DNA of 52,203 bases from Candidatus Methylomirabilis sp. (lineage in GTDB: Bacteria; Methylomirabilota; Methylomirabilia; Methylomirabilales; Methylomirabilaceae): positions 1-52,203 of the forward strand of contig NZ_JAQUOY010000019.1 in assembly GCF_028716865.1 (NCBI RefSeq). The letters run 5' to 3'. Position numbers and translations under genes: made by a program. This document shows positions 1 through 7,356 of this stretch, piece after piece; position 1 is the stretch's first letter; each line of letters opens with the position of its first letter. The notes beneath the pieces are model-generated. The model was given only the letters and a program-made list of their open reading frames with translations. It had not been told where the DNA came from and made no database searches.

Positions 1-547
1 TCAATGAGCCCAGATAGCCGAGGACAGCATTGACAATGACACCGGCGAGCAGCAGGGTCACCGGCGAGCTGTGCCCATCCACCCGTGCAAGCCGGTAGAC
101 CAGGAGTACCGCCAGCAGGCCGCCGACAAAGGCTGAGAACGCCACCGATCCAAAGCCGAGCATGGAGGCCGGGGGCAGGACAAGTATGGCCATCGTCGCC
201 GCGAAGCCTGCGCCGGCCGACGTGCCAATGATATACGGGTCGGCGAGCGGGTTGCGAAGTAATCCCTGGAACAGGACGCCGGCAGTCGCCAAGGCTGCGC
301 CTACCAGTGCCCCTCCCAGGACTCTGGGCAGCCGAAGCTCCAGCAGGATCGTCTCGTCCGCTGCCTGCCAGGTCACCGGGCCGAGTGGAATACCGGCTGA
401 CCGAAGAAGGATCTTGAGGATGGTCAGGGGCGATAACGCGACGGCGCCCTGCGTAACACCGATGAACAGCGCCAGGAAAAGGACCACGGAGAGGATGATG
501 TAGGTACGAAGGGCGGGTGGTCGGGAGCGAAAAAAATCGGTCATCAT
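1..547 (-). CDS. FecCD-type ABC permease, probably cobalamin (BtuC-like), 3' part missing
   Basis: This is the membrane permease of a metal-chelate/vitamin B12 ABC importer. The minus-strand frame from the ATG at 547 (second ATG at 544) stays open to the window edge, about 182 residues. It starts MMTDFFRSRPPALRTY, followed by a hydrophobic helix, then the family hallmarks LRLPRVLGGALVGAALA and GLLRNPLADPYIIGTSAGA, typical of the BtuC/FhuB/FecCD family (PF01032). Its start overlaps the stop of the binding-protein gene (ATGATGA), so translation is probably coupled. The third position in a riboswitch-controlled receptor/binding-protein operon argues for cobalamin as substrate. The ATPase subunit (BtuD) should lie beyond the left edge. 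Confidence 0.9.
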   Translation of the reverse strand, partial: MMTDFFRSRPPALRTYIILSVVLFLALFIGVTQGAVALSPLTILKILLRSAGIPLGPVTWQAADETILLELRLPRVLGGALVGAALATAGVLFQGLLRNPLADPYIIGTSAGAGFAATMAILVLPPASMLGFGSVAFSAFVGGLLAVLLVYRLARVDGHSSPVTLLLAGVIVNAVLGYLGSL

Positions 548-1437
548 CGAAATCGATCCGGGTGCAGCAGTCTGGCCAACAGCTCGAGGCCCTCAACGAT
601 CCTGGGCCCAGGACGACTGATCACGTTCGCATCGATCGCAACGATCGTTCCACGGCGCACCGCCCTCAAGCCGCTCCAACCGGGACGTTGAGCCACCAGT
701 TCCGGCGTTTGAGGATGCAAGGGAGCGAGGGCATCGCTCAGGATGATCAGGTCGGGATCGGCACTGATCAGTTCCTCCAGACTGAACTGAGGCCAAGTCG
801 TTCGCGAGTGCGCGGCGACGTTGACCCCACCCGCGAGGCCAATGAGGACATCGATAAAGGAGCCTGGACCGGCTGTAAAAGGGCGACCCGGGTCGCTGCC
901 ATCAAACTCGATAAAGACCTTGGGCTTGGGAGCGTCTCCCACCTTCGCCACGACCGCCGTTACACGCTGCCGCATGGCGCGAACCAGGCTTTCGGCTCGC
1001 GCCTCGGCGTCCACGATCCGCCCCATCAGGAGAATATTTCGGTAGATGTCGTCGAGCGTCCGTGGCGCGAAGATCATCACCCTGATCCCCTGCCGTTCGA
1101 GCGGCAGAAGCGGCTCGGCGCTTCCGTAGGTCGAAAGAATCAGATCCGGACTGAAGCGCACGATCTGCTCCACACTAAGATTAAAAGGAGCAACTCGAGG
1201 TTTAGCTTTTGCGGCAGGCGGAACGTCGCTCCATTGGTCCACGGTTACGATTCGGTCCTCGGCACCCAGGGCGAATAGGATCTCCGTATTGCCCGGCGTC
1301 AAGGTCATAATCCGCTTGGGCGGCCCATCCAGCGTGACGGACCGCCCGGCATCATCGACAACAGTGAGTGGAGCCGCTTCGGCAGGTCCCCACAACAACA
1401 GCACGATCCCGAACAGCAGGATCAACCGGCGTCTCAT
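544..1437 (-). CDS. Periplasmic cobalamin-type binding protein (BtuF-like)
   Basis: A 297-residue ABC-transporter substrate-binding protein of the PF01497 family. It has an N-terminal signal peptide (RRRLILLFGIVLLLWGPAEAA) with no lipobox cysteine, so it should be a free periplasmic protein. Family features follow: PKRIMTLTPGNTEILFALGAEDRIVTVDQWSDVP near the front, the VEQIVRFSPDLIL segment, and the GGVNVAAHSRTTWPQFSLEELISADPDLIIL half. It lies between a TonB receptor and a FecCD permease and overlaps each by 4 bp (ATGA), which marks one translationally coupled uptake operon. The cobalamin assignment comes from the upstream riboswitches; siderophore binding cannot be excluded from sequence alone. 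Confidence 0.9.
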   Translation of the reverse strand: MRRRLILLFGIVLLLWGPAEAAPLTVVDDAGRSVTLDGPPKRIMTLTPGNTEILFALGAEDRIVTVDQWSDVPPAAKAKPRVAPFNLSVEQIVRFSPDLILSTYGSAEPLLPLERQGIRVMIFAPRTLDDIYRNILLMGRIVDAEARAESLVRAMRQRVTAVVAKVGDAPKPKVFIEFDGSDPGRPFTAGPGSFIDVLIGLAGGVNVAAHSRTTWPQFSLEELISADPDLIILSDALAPLHPQTPELVAQRPGWSGLRAVRRGTIVAIDANVISRPGPRIVEGLELLARLLHPDRFR

Positions 1438-3485
1438 AGTGTACCCTTGAGACCAAACAGGGCCGTAATCCCAGGGGTCGAAAAGCCATACACTTGCTGG
1501 AAGTCGTTATCGAAGAGGTTCTGAATCTTTCCGAACAGTGTAAGTTCCCGCAGATGGCGGGCATCCTTCAACAAGGTATACGAGGCCGCAAGATCCACGG
1601 TCTTATAGCCCTCTGCAGTCACCCGTCGAGTTTCGAAGGTGGCCGGATCGGTAAAGATATCCGGCCGATCACCGACGAACGTTGCCGTCAAGCTCGTATG
1701 CAGACGACGCCACACATGGTCGATGGTGAGCGTCCCGGCGTGTCTGGGGCGACGGAGCAGCGGCTGGCCCTTCAGCAAGGCGACGGACCCGATCCCACCA
1801 TCGTCGAGCACTTTGGTATCCAGAAAGGTGTAGGTGCCACCGATCGTCAAGCCGAATCCTGGGCGTACTGTCGTGGCCAGCTCAACCCCCTCCGCCCGCG
1901 CGTTCTGAACATTACAAAAGCTGGCCGGGCAGCCAGGCGTGGGACTAAAAATAAAGGCGATCAAATCATCAAAATGGTTGTGAAAGTAGGTCGCTGAGAA
2001 ATCGGCCAGCCCATGGAGTACCGGCTGGTCAAGGCCAATCTCCCAACTCCTGGTACGTTCCGGTCTCAAATTGCGATTACCGACGACAAACTGACTCCCG
2101 TCGCCAAAGTTCTCAATGAAGCTCGGCTCCTTGATCCCTTTGCCATAAGCGGCTCTAAGCTTTGTCTCTATAAAAGGGATAAGATACGCCGCCGATACAC
2201 GGGGAGTCACCTCAGTCCCGAATGTGCTGTTTCCATCGACCCGGAATCCCGCCGTTAGGAACAGCCGTTTTTTCCAATCAAACTGACCCTGGAGATAGCC
2301 GGCCTTATTATCCCGGCGGGCGTCGTTCGCGCTTAAAGAGGGAAAATCGGTCTCTGTAGCCGCGGCCCGCTGTTCAAACCACTCCCGCTCGAACGCGAAG
2401 CCGACGGTGAATAGACCGGATAGATCGAGAACGGTCGGAGTCGTAAGATTCCAGAAGTAGTCTGCGGAGACGCGGCGCTCCTCATTGGTACTGTGGAAGG
2501 CGGAGAAATCAAGGGGCTGTCCAGTGCGGGGATCGAACGGATCGAACGGATCGTCGAAGACCGACTGATGGCGGTAGAAGCCGATCTGTACCGTCTGCTG
2601 CCACCAGGAGGTGAGCGAGTGATCGCCTTTCGCGCTGAGAACCAATCGCTGCTGATCGCTGGATTGGTTCGGATCAAGCCTGCGCGTATCCCGTGGAAGG
2701 ACCCGTGGCCGATCACCTTCGAACTCAGTGGGAAAATTGAGGTGGCTGTCGCTGTAACGGACGGCAAGACCCAGATCCAGCGCTTTCTCAAGAGCAAAGC
2801 CCACGCGGCCGCTTACAGTCGTGACGCCGAAGTGGTTGTTGATGGGGAGGCTCCCATCGGTGTCGCTTCGGCCCAGCCCCAGCAAGTAGTCAAGTTGCCC
2901 GGCTCCTCCACTGAGATTCAATTTCTCCTCAAAGGTTTTTAGATTTCCACCCGCAAACGAGGCTTCGACACGCGGGGTCCCCTTTCCTCTCTTCGTAAAT
3001 ATCTGAATCACCGACCCCATGGCATCGGAGCCGTACAACGCGCTGTGGGGCCCCCGGACGATCTCGATCCGCTCGATGTTGTCGGTACTCAGGTCGCCGA
3101 AATCGTAGAAGCCGCCGGCGTCGTTGACCTTCACTCCGTCAATCAGCACCAGATTAAAATTGGAGTTGCCGCCTCTTGGAAACGCAGTCACAATGCTGCC
3201 GCGGCTACTCTGTTGCCTGACGCTCAAGCCCGGGACATCCCGGAGAAGGTCCGATACCTGATCGACCTGACGCGCCTCGATCTCCTTTTTCGTAATGACC
3301 GTCACCGATGCAGCAACCTGTTTTACTGGAACTTCGGTTTTGGTCGCCGTCACTACCACCGGCCCAAGCTCTACTGCTTCTTCAGGAGTGAGTCCGAGCA
3401 TCTGCCCCGACGCGCTTCCCAGTCCACAAGCCCACAGAACTGTCACCCACAACCACCCCTTGATCAGACTACTCCAGCATTTCAT
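1434..3485 (-). CDS. TonB-dependent outer-membrane receptor (BtuB-like)
   Basis: Outer-membrane receptor that takes up a bound substrate, here most likely cobalamin, using TonB energy. I start it at the ATG at 3485 because it gives a signal peptide (MKCWSSLIKGWLWVTVLWACG) and has an AAGGGGG ribosome site just upstream; the frame is open further 5' but that part is riboswitch. About 683 residues. Visible parts: the plug domain with VTVITKKEIEARQVDQVSDLLRDVPGL and the RIEIVRGPHSALYGSDAMGSVI segment, then a long beta-barrel ending in VYGFSTPGITALFGLKGTL. This end lacks the usual terminal aromatic residue. It is the first gene after two cobalamin riboswitches, and binding-protein and permease genes follow with 4-bp overlaps. 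Confidence 0.92.
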   Translation of the reverse strand: MKCWSSLIKGWLWVTVLWACGLGSASGQMLGLTPEEAVELGPVVVTATKTEVPVKQVAASVTVITKKEIEARQVDQVSDLLRDVPGLSVRQQSSRGSIVTAFPRGGNSNFNLVLIDGVKVNDAGGFYDFGDLSTDNIERIEIVRGPHSALYGSDAMGSVIQIFTKRGKGTPRVEASFAGGNLKTFEEKLNLSGGAGQLDYLLGLGRSDTDGSLPINNHFGVTTVSGRVGFALEKALDLGLAVRYSDSHLNFPTEFEGDRPRVLPRDTRRLDPNQSSDQQRLVLSAKGDHSLTSWWQQTVQIGFYRHQSVFDDPFDPFDPRTGQPLDFSAFHSTNEERRVSADYFWNLTTPTVLDLSGLFTVGFAFEREWFEQRAAATETDFPSLSANDARRDNKAGYLQGQFDWKKRLFLTAGFRVDGNSTFGTEVTPRVSAAYLIPFIETKLRAAYGKGIKEPSFIENFGDGSQFVVGNRNLRPERTRSWEIGLDQPVLHGLADFSATYFHNHFDDLIAFIFSPTPGCPASFCNVQNARAEGVELATTVRPGFGLTIGGTYTFLDTKVLDDGGIGSVALLKGQPLLRRPRHAGTLTIDHVWRRLHTSLTATFVGDRPDIFTDPATFETRRVTAEGYKTVDLAASYTLLKDARHLRELTLFGKIQNLFDNDFQQVYGFSTPGITALFGLKGTL

Positions 3486-3530
3486 CGTTCGCCCCCTTAT
3501 CCGCGAAGGTGGTGCGTTCTTGTCCTCCCC

Positions 3531-3715
3531 CTGGACAGGTCTCCTGACTCGTGGATCGTTGCCGACCCTGCGCCTTCCCATCCTTCGGCAAGCTCAGGAC
3601 AGTGGCGTTATGCAGAGCGACTCCCCACTCACAGTGGCGGGACCGTGCTGGCTTTGCCCTGCCGCAGCAAGCGGCCGGCACACCAGCTTCCCTTACATCC
3701 AGGGGCGTTCAATTC
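3531..3715 (-). promoter_or_regulatory. Cobalamin riboswitch 1 (receptor-proximal)
   Basis: Read on the minus strand, this leader shows the cobalamin riboswitch signature: AAGGGAAGCTGGTGTG, then GGTCCCGCCACTGT, a variable arm, GGGAAGGCGCAGG, and finally the B12 box GAGTCAGGAGACCTGTCC, which ends 46 bp before the receptor ATG. The ribosome site lies just past the B12 box, so translational control is likely. Boundaries are approximate. The variable arm contains a segment like the REP-type repeats seen elsewhere in the window. Confidence 0.9.
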
Positions 3716-3813
3716 GTCCGAACAGTTACCTGATCGTATAGGCTTCTCTCACCCCCCTTCAGGCACTCTATCCATCCCTACCAAAGCAAAGATCCGACCC
3801 ACATCTCCTCCGC

Positions 3814-3851
3814 AATTAAAAAACCCCAATCCTCCGAGGAGGATTGGGGTT
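3814..3851 (-). terminator. Intrinsic terminator between the two riboswitches
   Basis: A 14-bp perfect inverted repeat (3822-3835 with 3838-3851) followed on the minus strand by TTTTTTAATT. It lies about 95 bp downstream of riboswitch 2 and upstream of riboswitch 1, so it is the natural expression platform of riboswitch 2. No gene sits between the riboswitches. Confidence 0.88.
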
Positions 3852-3943
3852 CTCATTCCCAAACCGAACGTTAAACCTGCGCCGCGATCAACCCGGTACG
3901 CGACAAGGCCGCCCTTCCCCTCGGAAGGTTATCAGCACCTCGG

Positions 3944-4170
3944 GGCTGGGCAGGTCTCCTGGCTCGCGGCTTATCTTACTCTCTGCGCCTTCCCAGTGAA
4001 AAGACGAGGGATAGGATAAGCGCCCTAACCCTGGTCTTTCACCAGTGGCGTTCAGCAGATTTCAACGCCGCTTACAGTTGCGGGGCAGCAACGGCTTGGC
4101 CCTCTACACTCCGAGTACAAGGCTTCACCGTTTTCCCTGTTTCCGCTATCGGCGGACCCAGCCCCACCCG
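3944..4170 (-). promoter_or_regulatory. Cobalamin riboswitch 2 (promoter-proximal)
   Basis: A second, separate cobalamin aptamer on the minus strand. It contains CAGGGAAAACGGTG, GCTGCCCCGCAACTGTAAGCGG, an extended peripheral hairpin region, CTGGGAAGGCGCAG and the B12 box GAGCCAGGAGACCTGCCC at 3944-3961. It follows a good sigma-70-type promoter and precedes an intrinsic terminator, so it probably acts by transcription attenuation. Edges are approximate. Confidence 0.9.
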
Positions 4171-4190
4171 ACTTTGGCGGGACAAGGTCT

Positions 4191-4220
4191 ATCTAATCCC
4201 ACGCTCACCCACAGTGTCAA
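4191..4220 (-). promoter_or_regulatory. Sigma-70-type promoter of the cobalamin operon
   Basis: Minus strand: -35 TTGACA (4215-4220) and -10 region ATTAGAT (4191-4197) with 17-18 bp between them. It lies just upstream of riboswitch 2 and just after the terminator of the preceding small genes, so it is well placed to start the leader-receptor-BtuF-BtuC transcript. Confidence 0.7.
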
Positions 4221-4226
4221 GAAAAT

Positions 4227-4259
4227 AAAAAGCACCCCGCAAAATGCGGGGTGCTTTTT
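4227..4259 (-). terminator. Intrinsic terminator after the small secreted protein genes
   Basis: Perfect 14-bp inverted repeat (AAAAAGCACCCCGC / GCGGGGTGCTTTTT) around a short loop, with A and T tracts on both sides, so it could act in either direction. It lies 33 bp after the stop of the 82-residue gene and directly before the cobalamin-operon promoter, insulating the two units. Confidence 0.88.
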
Positions 4260-4292
4260 GGCTCGCGTTAAAGCCCGAAGAATAACTAAACG

Positions 4293-4541
4293 CTACTTCT
4301 TTTCAGGCGCAGCAGCCGGGGCCTTCTCAGCGGCCGGCGCGGTCTCCGCCTTCGGGGCCGCCTTCTTAGCCTTCTTGGCAGCCTTCTTCGGCTTCACTTC
4401 CTTCTCAGCAGCAGCAGCCGGAGCCGCCTTCTCAGCAGCAGGCGCGGCATCATGCTTCTTCATTTCGTCAGCAAAGCTGAGACCAGCCACGGAGACGCTG
4501 AACAGGCCGGCCATCACTACGATACCGAGTTTCTTCATCAT
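4293..4541 (-). CDS. Small secreted Ala/Lys-rich protein, downstream copy
   Basis: An 82-residue protein with a clear signal peptide (MMKKLGIVVMAGLFSVSVAG, cleavage probably after SFA). The mature part is almost only Ala, Lys, Pro and Glu (APAAEKAAPAAAAEKEVKPKK style), so it should be extended, basic and disordered. Family not recognised. Its ribosome site AAAGGAGGTGAT is a full match to the 16S anti-SD end and lies 9 bp from the ATG, suggesting strong translation. It is a tandem paralogue of the 84-residue gene just upstream. A possible role as a nucleic-acid, surface or chromatin-like Lys-rich protein would be a guess. Confidence 0.82.
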   Translation of the reverse strand: MMKKLGIVVMAGLFSVSVAGLSFADEMKKHDAAPAAEKAAPAAAAEKEVKPKKAAKKAKKAAPKAETAPAAEKAPAAAPEKK

Positions 4542-4870
4542 CGCTTCAAATCACCTCCTTTCCAGTTTTGACGTCATATCGTCAGAAGAAGAGGAGTTAC
4601 TTCTTCTCTGATTCAGGAGCCTTGGCTGGTGCAGCCGGCTTGGCATCCTCCTTAGGAGCCGCAGCCTTCTTCTTGGCCGCCTTCTTCGCGGGCTTCTTGT
4701 CCTTGCTACCATCACAAGGGTTGGCTGGAGCACCGGCCGCTGCAGGCGCGGCGGGAGCCGCTGGCTTCGTCTTTTCGTCAGCAAAGCTGAGACCAGCCAC
4801 GGAGACGCTGAACAGGCCGGCCATCACTACGATACCGAGTTTCTTCATCATCGCTTCAAATCACCTCCTT
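4463..4870. repeat. 98-bp identical direct repeat covering ribosome site and signal peptide
   Basis: 4463-4560 and 4773-4870 are identical base for base, 310 bp apart. Each copy spans the ribosome site, start and signal-peptide codons of one of the two small genes. Similarity fades upstream (GTTTTGA and CAGAAGAA motifs are still shared) and stops sharply inside the mature protein. Confidence 0.95.
4597..4851 (-). CDS. Small secreted Ala/Lys/Pro-rich protein, upstream copy
   Basis: An 84-residue exported protein whose first 26 residues are identical to those of the next gene downstream, while the mature part differs: Ala/Pro-rich, then a single Cys in NPCDGSKDKK, then KKPAKKAAKKKAAAPK. The composition is low-complexity and basic. 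The ribosome site is the same perfect AGGAGGTGAT. A sigma-54-like promoter lies about 67 bp upstream and no promoter or terminator was seen between the two paralogues, so they are probably co-transcribed. Function not known; the protein does not resemble a named family that I can recall. Confidence 0.82.
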   Translation of the reverse strand: MMKKLGIVVMAGLFSVSVAGLSFADEKTKPAAPAAPAAAGAPANPCDGSKDKKPAKKAAKKKAAAPKEDAKPAAPAKAPESEKK

Positions 4871-4917
4871 CCTCGTTTTGATATCTCATCATCAGAAGAA
4901 TTTGACTGTTACACTTT

Positions 4918-4932
4918 GCAGGAACGGTGCCA
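4918..4932 (-). promoter_or_regulatory. Sigma-54-like promoter of the small secreted protein pair
   Basis: Minus strand TGGCACCGTTCCTGC has the -24 GG and -12 GC with the correct 10-bp spacing and differs from the TGGCACG-N4-TTGC consensus at two positions only. It lies 67 bp upstream of the 84-residue gene. Inference from motif only. Confidence 0.55.
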
Positions 4933-5050
4933 AGACTCGAATTCGCCCACAAATTATTCTCCTCAATAAATCTCATGAGTTACGAACCATACCTACCAGA
5001 GCTAGGCGATGAAGGAAGGGCCACACCATTCCGCTCACCCGTTTTGGGGC

Positions 5051-5078
5051 GTGGCCTACCCCAATTGGGGTGGGCCAC
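5051..5078. repeat. 28-bp palindrome in the intergenic region
   Basis: GTGGCC at 5051-5056 pairs with GGCCAC at 5073-5078 around ACCCCAATTGGGGT, a near-perfect dyad. There is no T tract, so it is not a typical terminator. It lies about 120-145 bp upstream of the sigma-54-like promoter at 4918-4932 and could be an activator site; a role as mRNA 3' end of the penicillin-binding protein is the alternative. Confidence 0.6.
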
Positions 5079-5097
5079 GGTTCACGAGACCTCACAA

Positions 5098-5200
5098 CAA
5101 TACTGTTCACTTCAACCGCTCGTGGTGAGCCTGTCGAGCCACGATGACCCTTCGATAAGCCCAGGGTGAACAGTTGGGGGAGCCTACGTGAACAGTATTG
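5098..5200. repeat. MITE-like element with 13-bp terminal inverted repeats
   Basis: CAATACTGTTCAC at 5098-5110 is the exact reverse complement of 5188-5200. Between them lies a REP-type core with GTGAGCCTGTCGAGCC and CCCTTCGATAAGCCCAGGGTGAAC, the same motif family as at 15.6, 30.0 and 34.0 kb. It ends 3 bp from the stop codon of the penicillin-binding protein. No coding capacity. Confidence 0.75.
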
Positions 5201-5203
5201 TCG

Positions 5204-7219
5204 TTAGCGAGAAAAAACGTGACGAATCCAATGCCAGAGAGCGAACGTATCTTGGGAGCAGGTTGCCCTCGGTTCCGTCCCTTGGATGAAAACCTCGTCT
5301 ACGCCGCCTGAACAGCCGGGGGTCAGGCGGAGGCCGGACGAAGGATCGATCTTGGCTGTGACGATCCCTGGCGGAGGCTCAAAGCTTCGAGACGGATGGT
5401 GAACAGACGCTTGCTTAATAAACTGCGTCCAGATCGGCAGCGCAGCCTGAGCCCCTGTCAACTGAAGTGACGCCCCGGAATCGACACCTACCCATACGCC
5501 AGCGACCAAGTCTGGCGTGTAGCCGACAAACCAGGCATCCCGCAGGTCGTTGCTTGTCCCGGTCTTGCCGGCCGCGTTCCTGGTGAGCCCGAGGGCGCGA
5601 GCCGAGGCAGCAGTGCCCCGTTCGATGGTGCCCTGCAGGATCGACGTTACCAAAAAAGCTGCCTGAGACGAGACTGCTCGCCGCGCCTCTCGTCCCCCTT
5701 CAAACAGCACATGTCCTTGTCCATCCTCCACCTTTTTGATCGTGTAAGGTTTGATCCACGTCCCTCCCCTGGCAAGCGTACCGTACGCCGCAGTGATCTC
5801 CAGTACGCTGACCTCGGAGGCGCCCAGGAGCGTTGCCGGGTCAGGTCGAAGCCGACTTTCGATGCCGGAAGCCTTCGCTTGATCGATCACACGACCCAAT
5901 CCGACTTGCTCGCCAATTGTGATAGTGGCAGCGTTGAGGGATCGCTCAAGCGCCTCGCGTAGCCGAACTTTGCCGTAGTAACGATCGTTGAAGTTCCTCG
6001 GCCTCCATCGCCCATTCTCCACATCTGGCGCAAGCGGACGATCTTCCACGATAGTCGCAGGCGTAAGCGCTTCGCGCCCATCGACGTGTCCCGCTTCAAA
6101 AGCCGCCAGATAGATGAATGGCTTGAAGAGCGAGCCTGGCTGTCGTTTAGCCTGGACGGCGCGGTTAAACTGGCTGCGGTAATAGTCCCTCCCTCCCACC
6201 ATCGCTTTGATGGCCCCCGCTTCTACGTCCAGCGCTACCAGTGCGCCCTCCACGGCATTTCCTGGCGTCCTCTTTCGCCGACCGTCAAGCTTCGATAGCC
6301 CTTGTACAACGGCCTGATGAGCCGCCTGTTGCGTCGCTATATCAAGGGTGGTAAAGACCTTCAGCGTCTTGCCCTTCGAGGCGCCTGAAAGCTTGGCTTC
6401 AAGTTCTTTCCGAACGAAATCCAGGAAATGCGTCGCTTCCACAGTCGAGTCCCGTACGACTCGGACTGGTTCCTTCAGGGCGCGGCGATAGTCCGCGTCG
6501 CTCAGCTTCCGCTCCTCCAGCAGGCGGCGAAGGACCAGGTCCCGGCGCTCGCGGGCACGCCGCAACGAAACGAGGGGAGAAGCCGTGTTGGGCGACCGGA
6601 TCAGGCCGACTAACAAGGCCACCTCAGCCGGGTGAAGGGCATCAGGTTCTTTGCCCAGGTAATGGCGCGAGGCGGCCGTAATTCCACGCACCTCGTAAGC
6701 CCCGCGTTGGCCGAGATAGACATCATTGAGGTATCGCTCAAGAATTTCTGGCTTCGACAGGGTTGTTTCCAGGCCGAGGGCGAGGACGGATTCTTTAATC
6801 TTTCGCGAGAACGAGCGTTCATGGGTGAGGTACCGCGACCGGGCGAGTTGCTGGGTCAAGGTGCTACCCCCCTGGACGATAGACCCGTGCTGCGCGTTCG
6901 CCCATGCGGCCCTTATGACCGCGCGCAGGTCTACCCCATGATGTTGATAGAAGCGGCGATCTTCCATGAGCAGCACCGCATCGATCAAGAGAGGAGGGTA
7001 GGCACTCAGGGGACGCTCTTCGCTAAGCACGTAGGAAGCGCCCCGGAAGATTGCCATCGGCTCATCCGCCCCGTCGGCATAGATCATCAGCCTGCTTTGC
7101 AGTAGATGGCCGGCAATCAGTCCCCACGCTACCCAGACACCGATCAACCCCACCGCAAGTACCAGGGCGTAGCTCAGGCGAATCGACGATCGATCAAAGG
7201 ATAACATCTGTCCACTCAT
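5204..7219 (-). CDS. Class A penicillin-binding protein (bifunctional peptidoglycan synthase)
   Basis: A 671-residue bifunctional murein synthase anchored by one N-terminal membrane helix (about residues 14-37). The glycosyltransferase domain (GT51) shows EDRRFYQHHGVD with the catalytic Glu near residue 86, GGSTLTQQLARS near 118 and the YLNDVYLGQRGAYEVRGI segment near 163-180. The transpeptidase domain has SLFK (nucleophile Ser near 363), SLN near 427 and KTGT near 552. These are all the motifs expected of an active PBP1-type enzyme. It stands alone on the minus strand; a near-perfect sigma-54 promoter lies about 60 bp upstream of the ATG. A MITE-like repeat abuts its 3' end. Confidence 0.95.
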   Translation of the reverse strand: MSGQMLSFDRSSIRLSYALVLAVGLIGVWVAWGLIAGHLLQSRLMIYADGADEPMAIFRGASYVLSEERPLSAYPPLLIDAVLLMEDRRFYQHHGVDLRAVIRAAWANAQHGSIVQGGSTLTQQLARSRYLTHERSFSRKIKESVLALGLETTLSKPEILERYLNDVYLGQRGAYEVRGITAASRHYLGKEPDALHPAEVALLVGLIRSPNTASPLVSLRRARERRDLVLRRLLEERKLSDADYRRALKEPVRVVRDSTVEATHFLDFVRKELEAKLSGASKGKTLKVFTTLDIATQQAAHQAVVQGLSKLDGRRKRTPGNAVEGALVALDVEAGAIKAMVGGRDYYRSQFNRAVQAKRQPGSLFKPFIYLAAFEAGHVDGREALTPATIVEDRPLAPDVENGRWRPRNFNDRYYGKVRLREALERSLNAATITIGEQVGLGRVIDQAKASGIESRLRPDPATLLGASEVSVLEITAAYGTLARGGTWIKPYTIKKVEDGQGHVLFEGGREARRAVSSQAAFLVTSILQGTIERGTAASARALGLTRNAAGKTGTSNDLRDAWFVGYTPDLVAGVWVGVDSGASLQLTGAQAALPIWTQFIKQASVHHPSRSFEPPPGIVTAKIDPSSGLRLTPGCSGGVDEVFIQGTEPRATCSQDTFALWHWIRHVFSR

Positions 7220-7278
7220 GGCCTTCGAAATCGAATCCGACTGTAGGAAGGGAGGCGCGTGTCATACTCATATCAAGG

Positions 7279-7293
7279 GCAACTATCGTGCCA
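7279..7293 (-). promoter_or_regulatory. Sigma-54 promoter upstream of the penicillin-binding protein
   Basis: Minus strand TGGCACGATAGTTGC fits the sigma-54 consensus TGGCACG-N4-TTGC at every defined base. The start of transcription would be near 7267, about 48 bases before the ATG at 7219. Motif-based inference. Confidence 0.65.
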
Positions 7294-7332
7294 TGTTGAG
7301 CGCTGGCATACGATGCCGTGAAAAGCGCTCGC

Positions 7333-7356
7333 ACGACACATGGTTGACCGTGTCGT
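7333..7356. promoter_or_regulatory. Dyad upstream of the sigma-54 promoter, possible activator site
   Basis: ACGACAC (7333-7339) and GTGTCGT (7350-7356) form an exact 7-bp inverted repeat with a 10-bp gap, centred about 77 bp upstream of the predicted transcription start. That is a usual position for a bacterial enhancer-binding protein. Confidence 0.4.
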
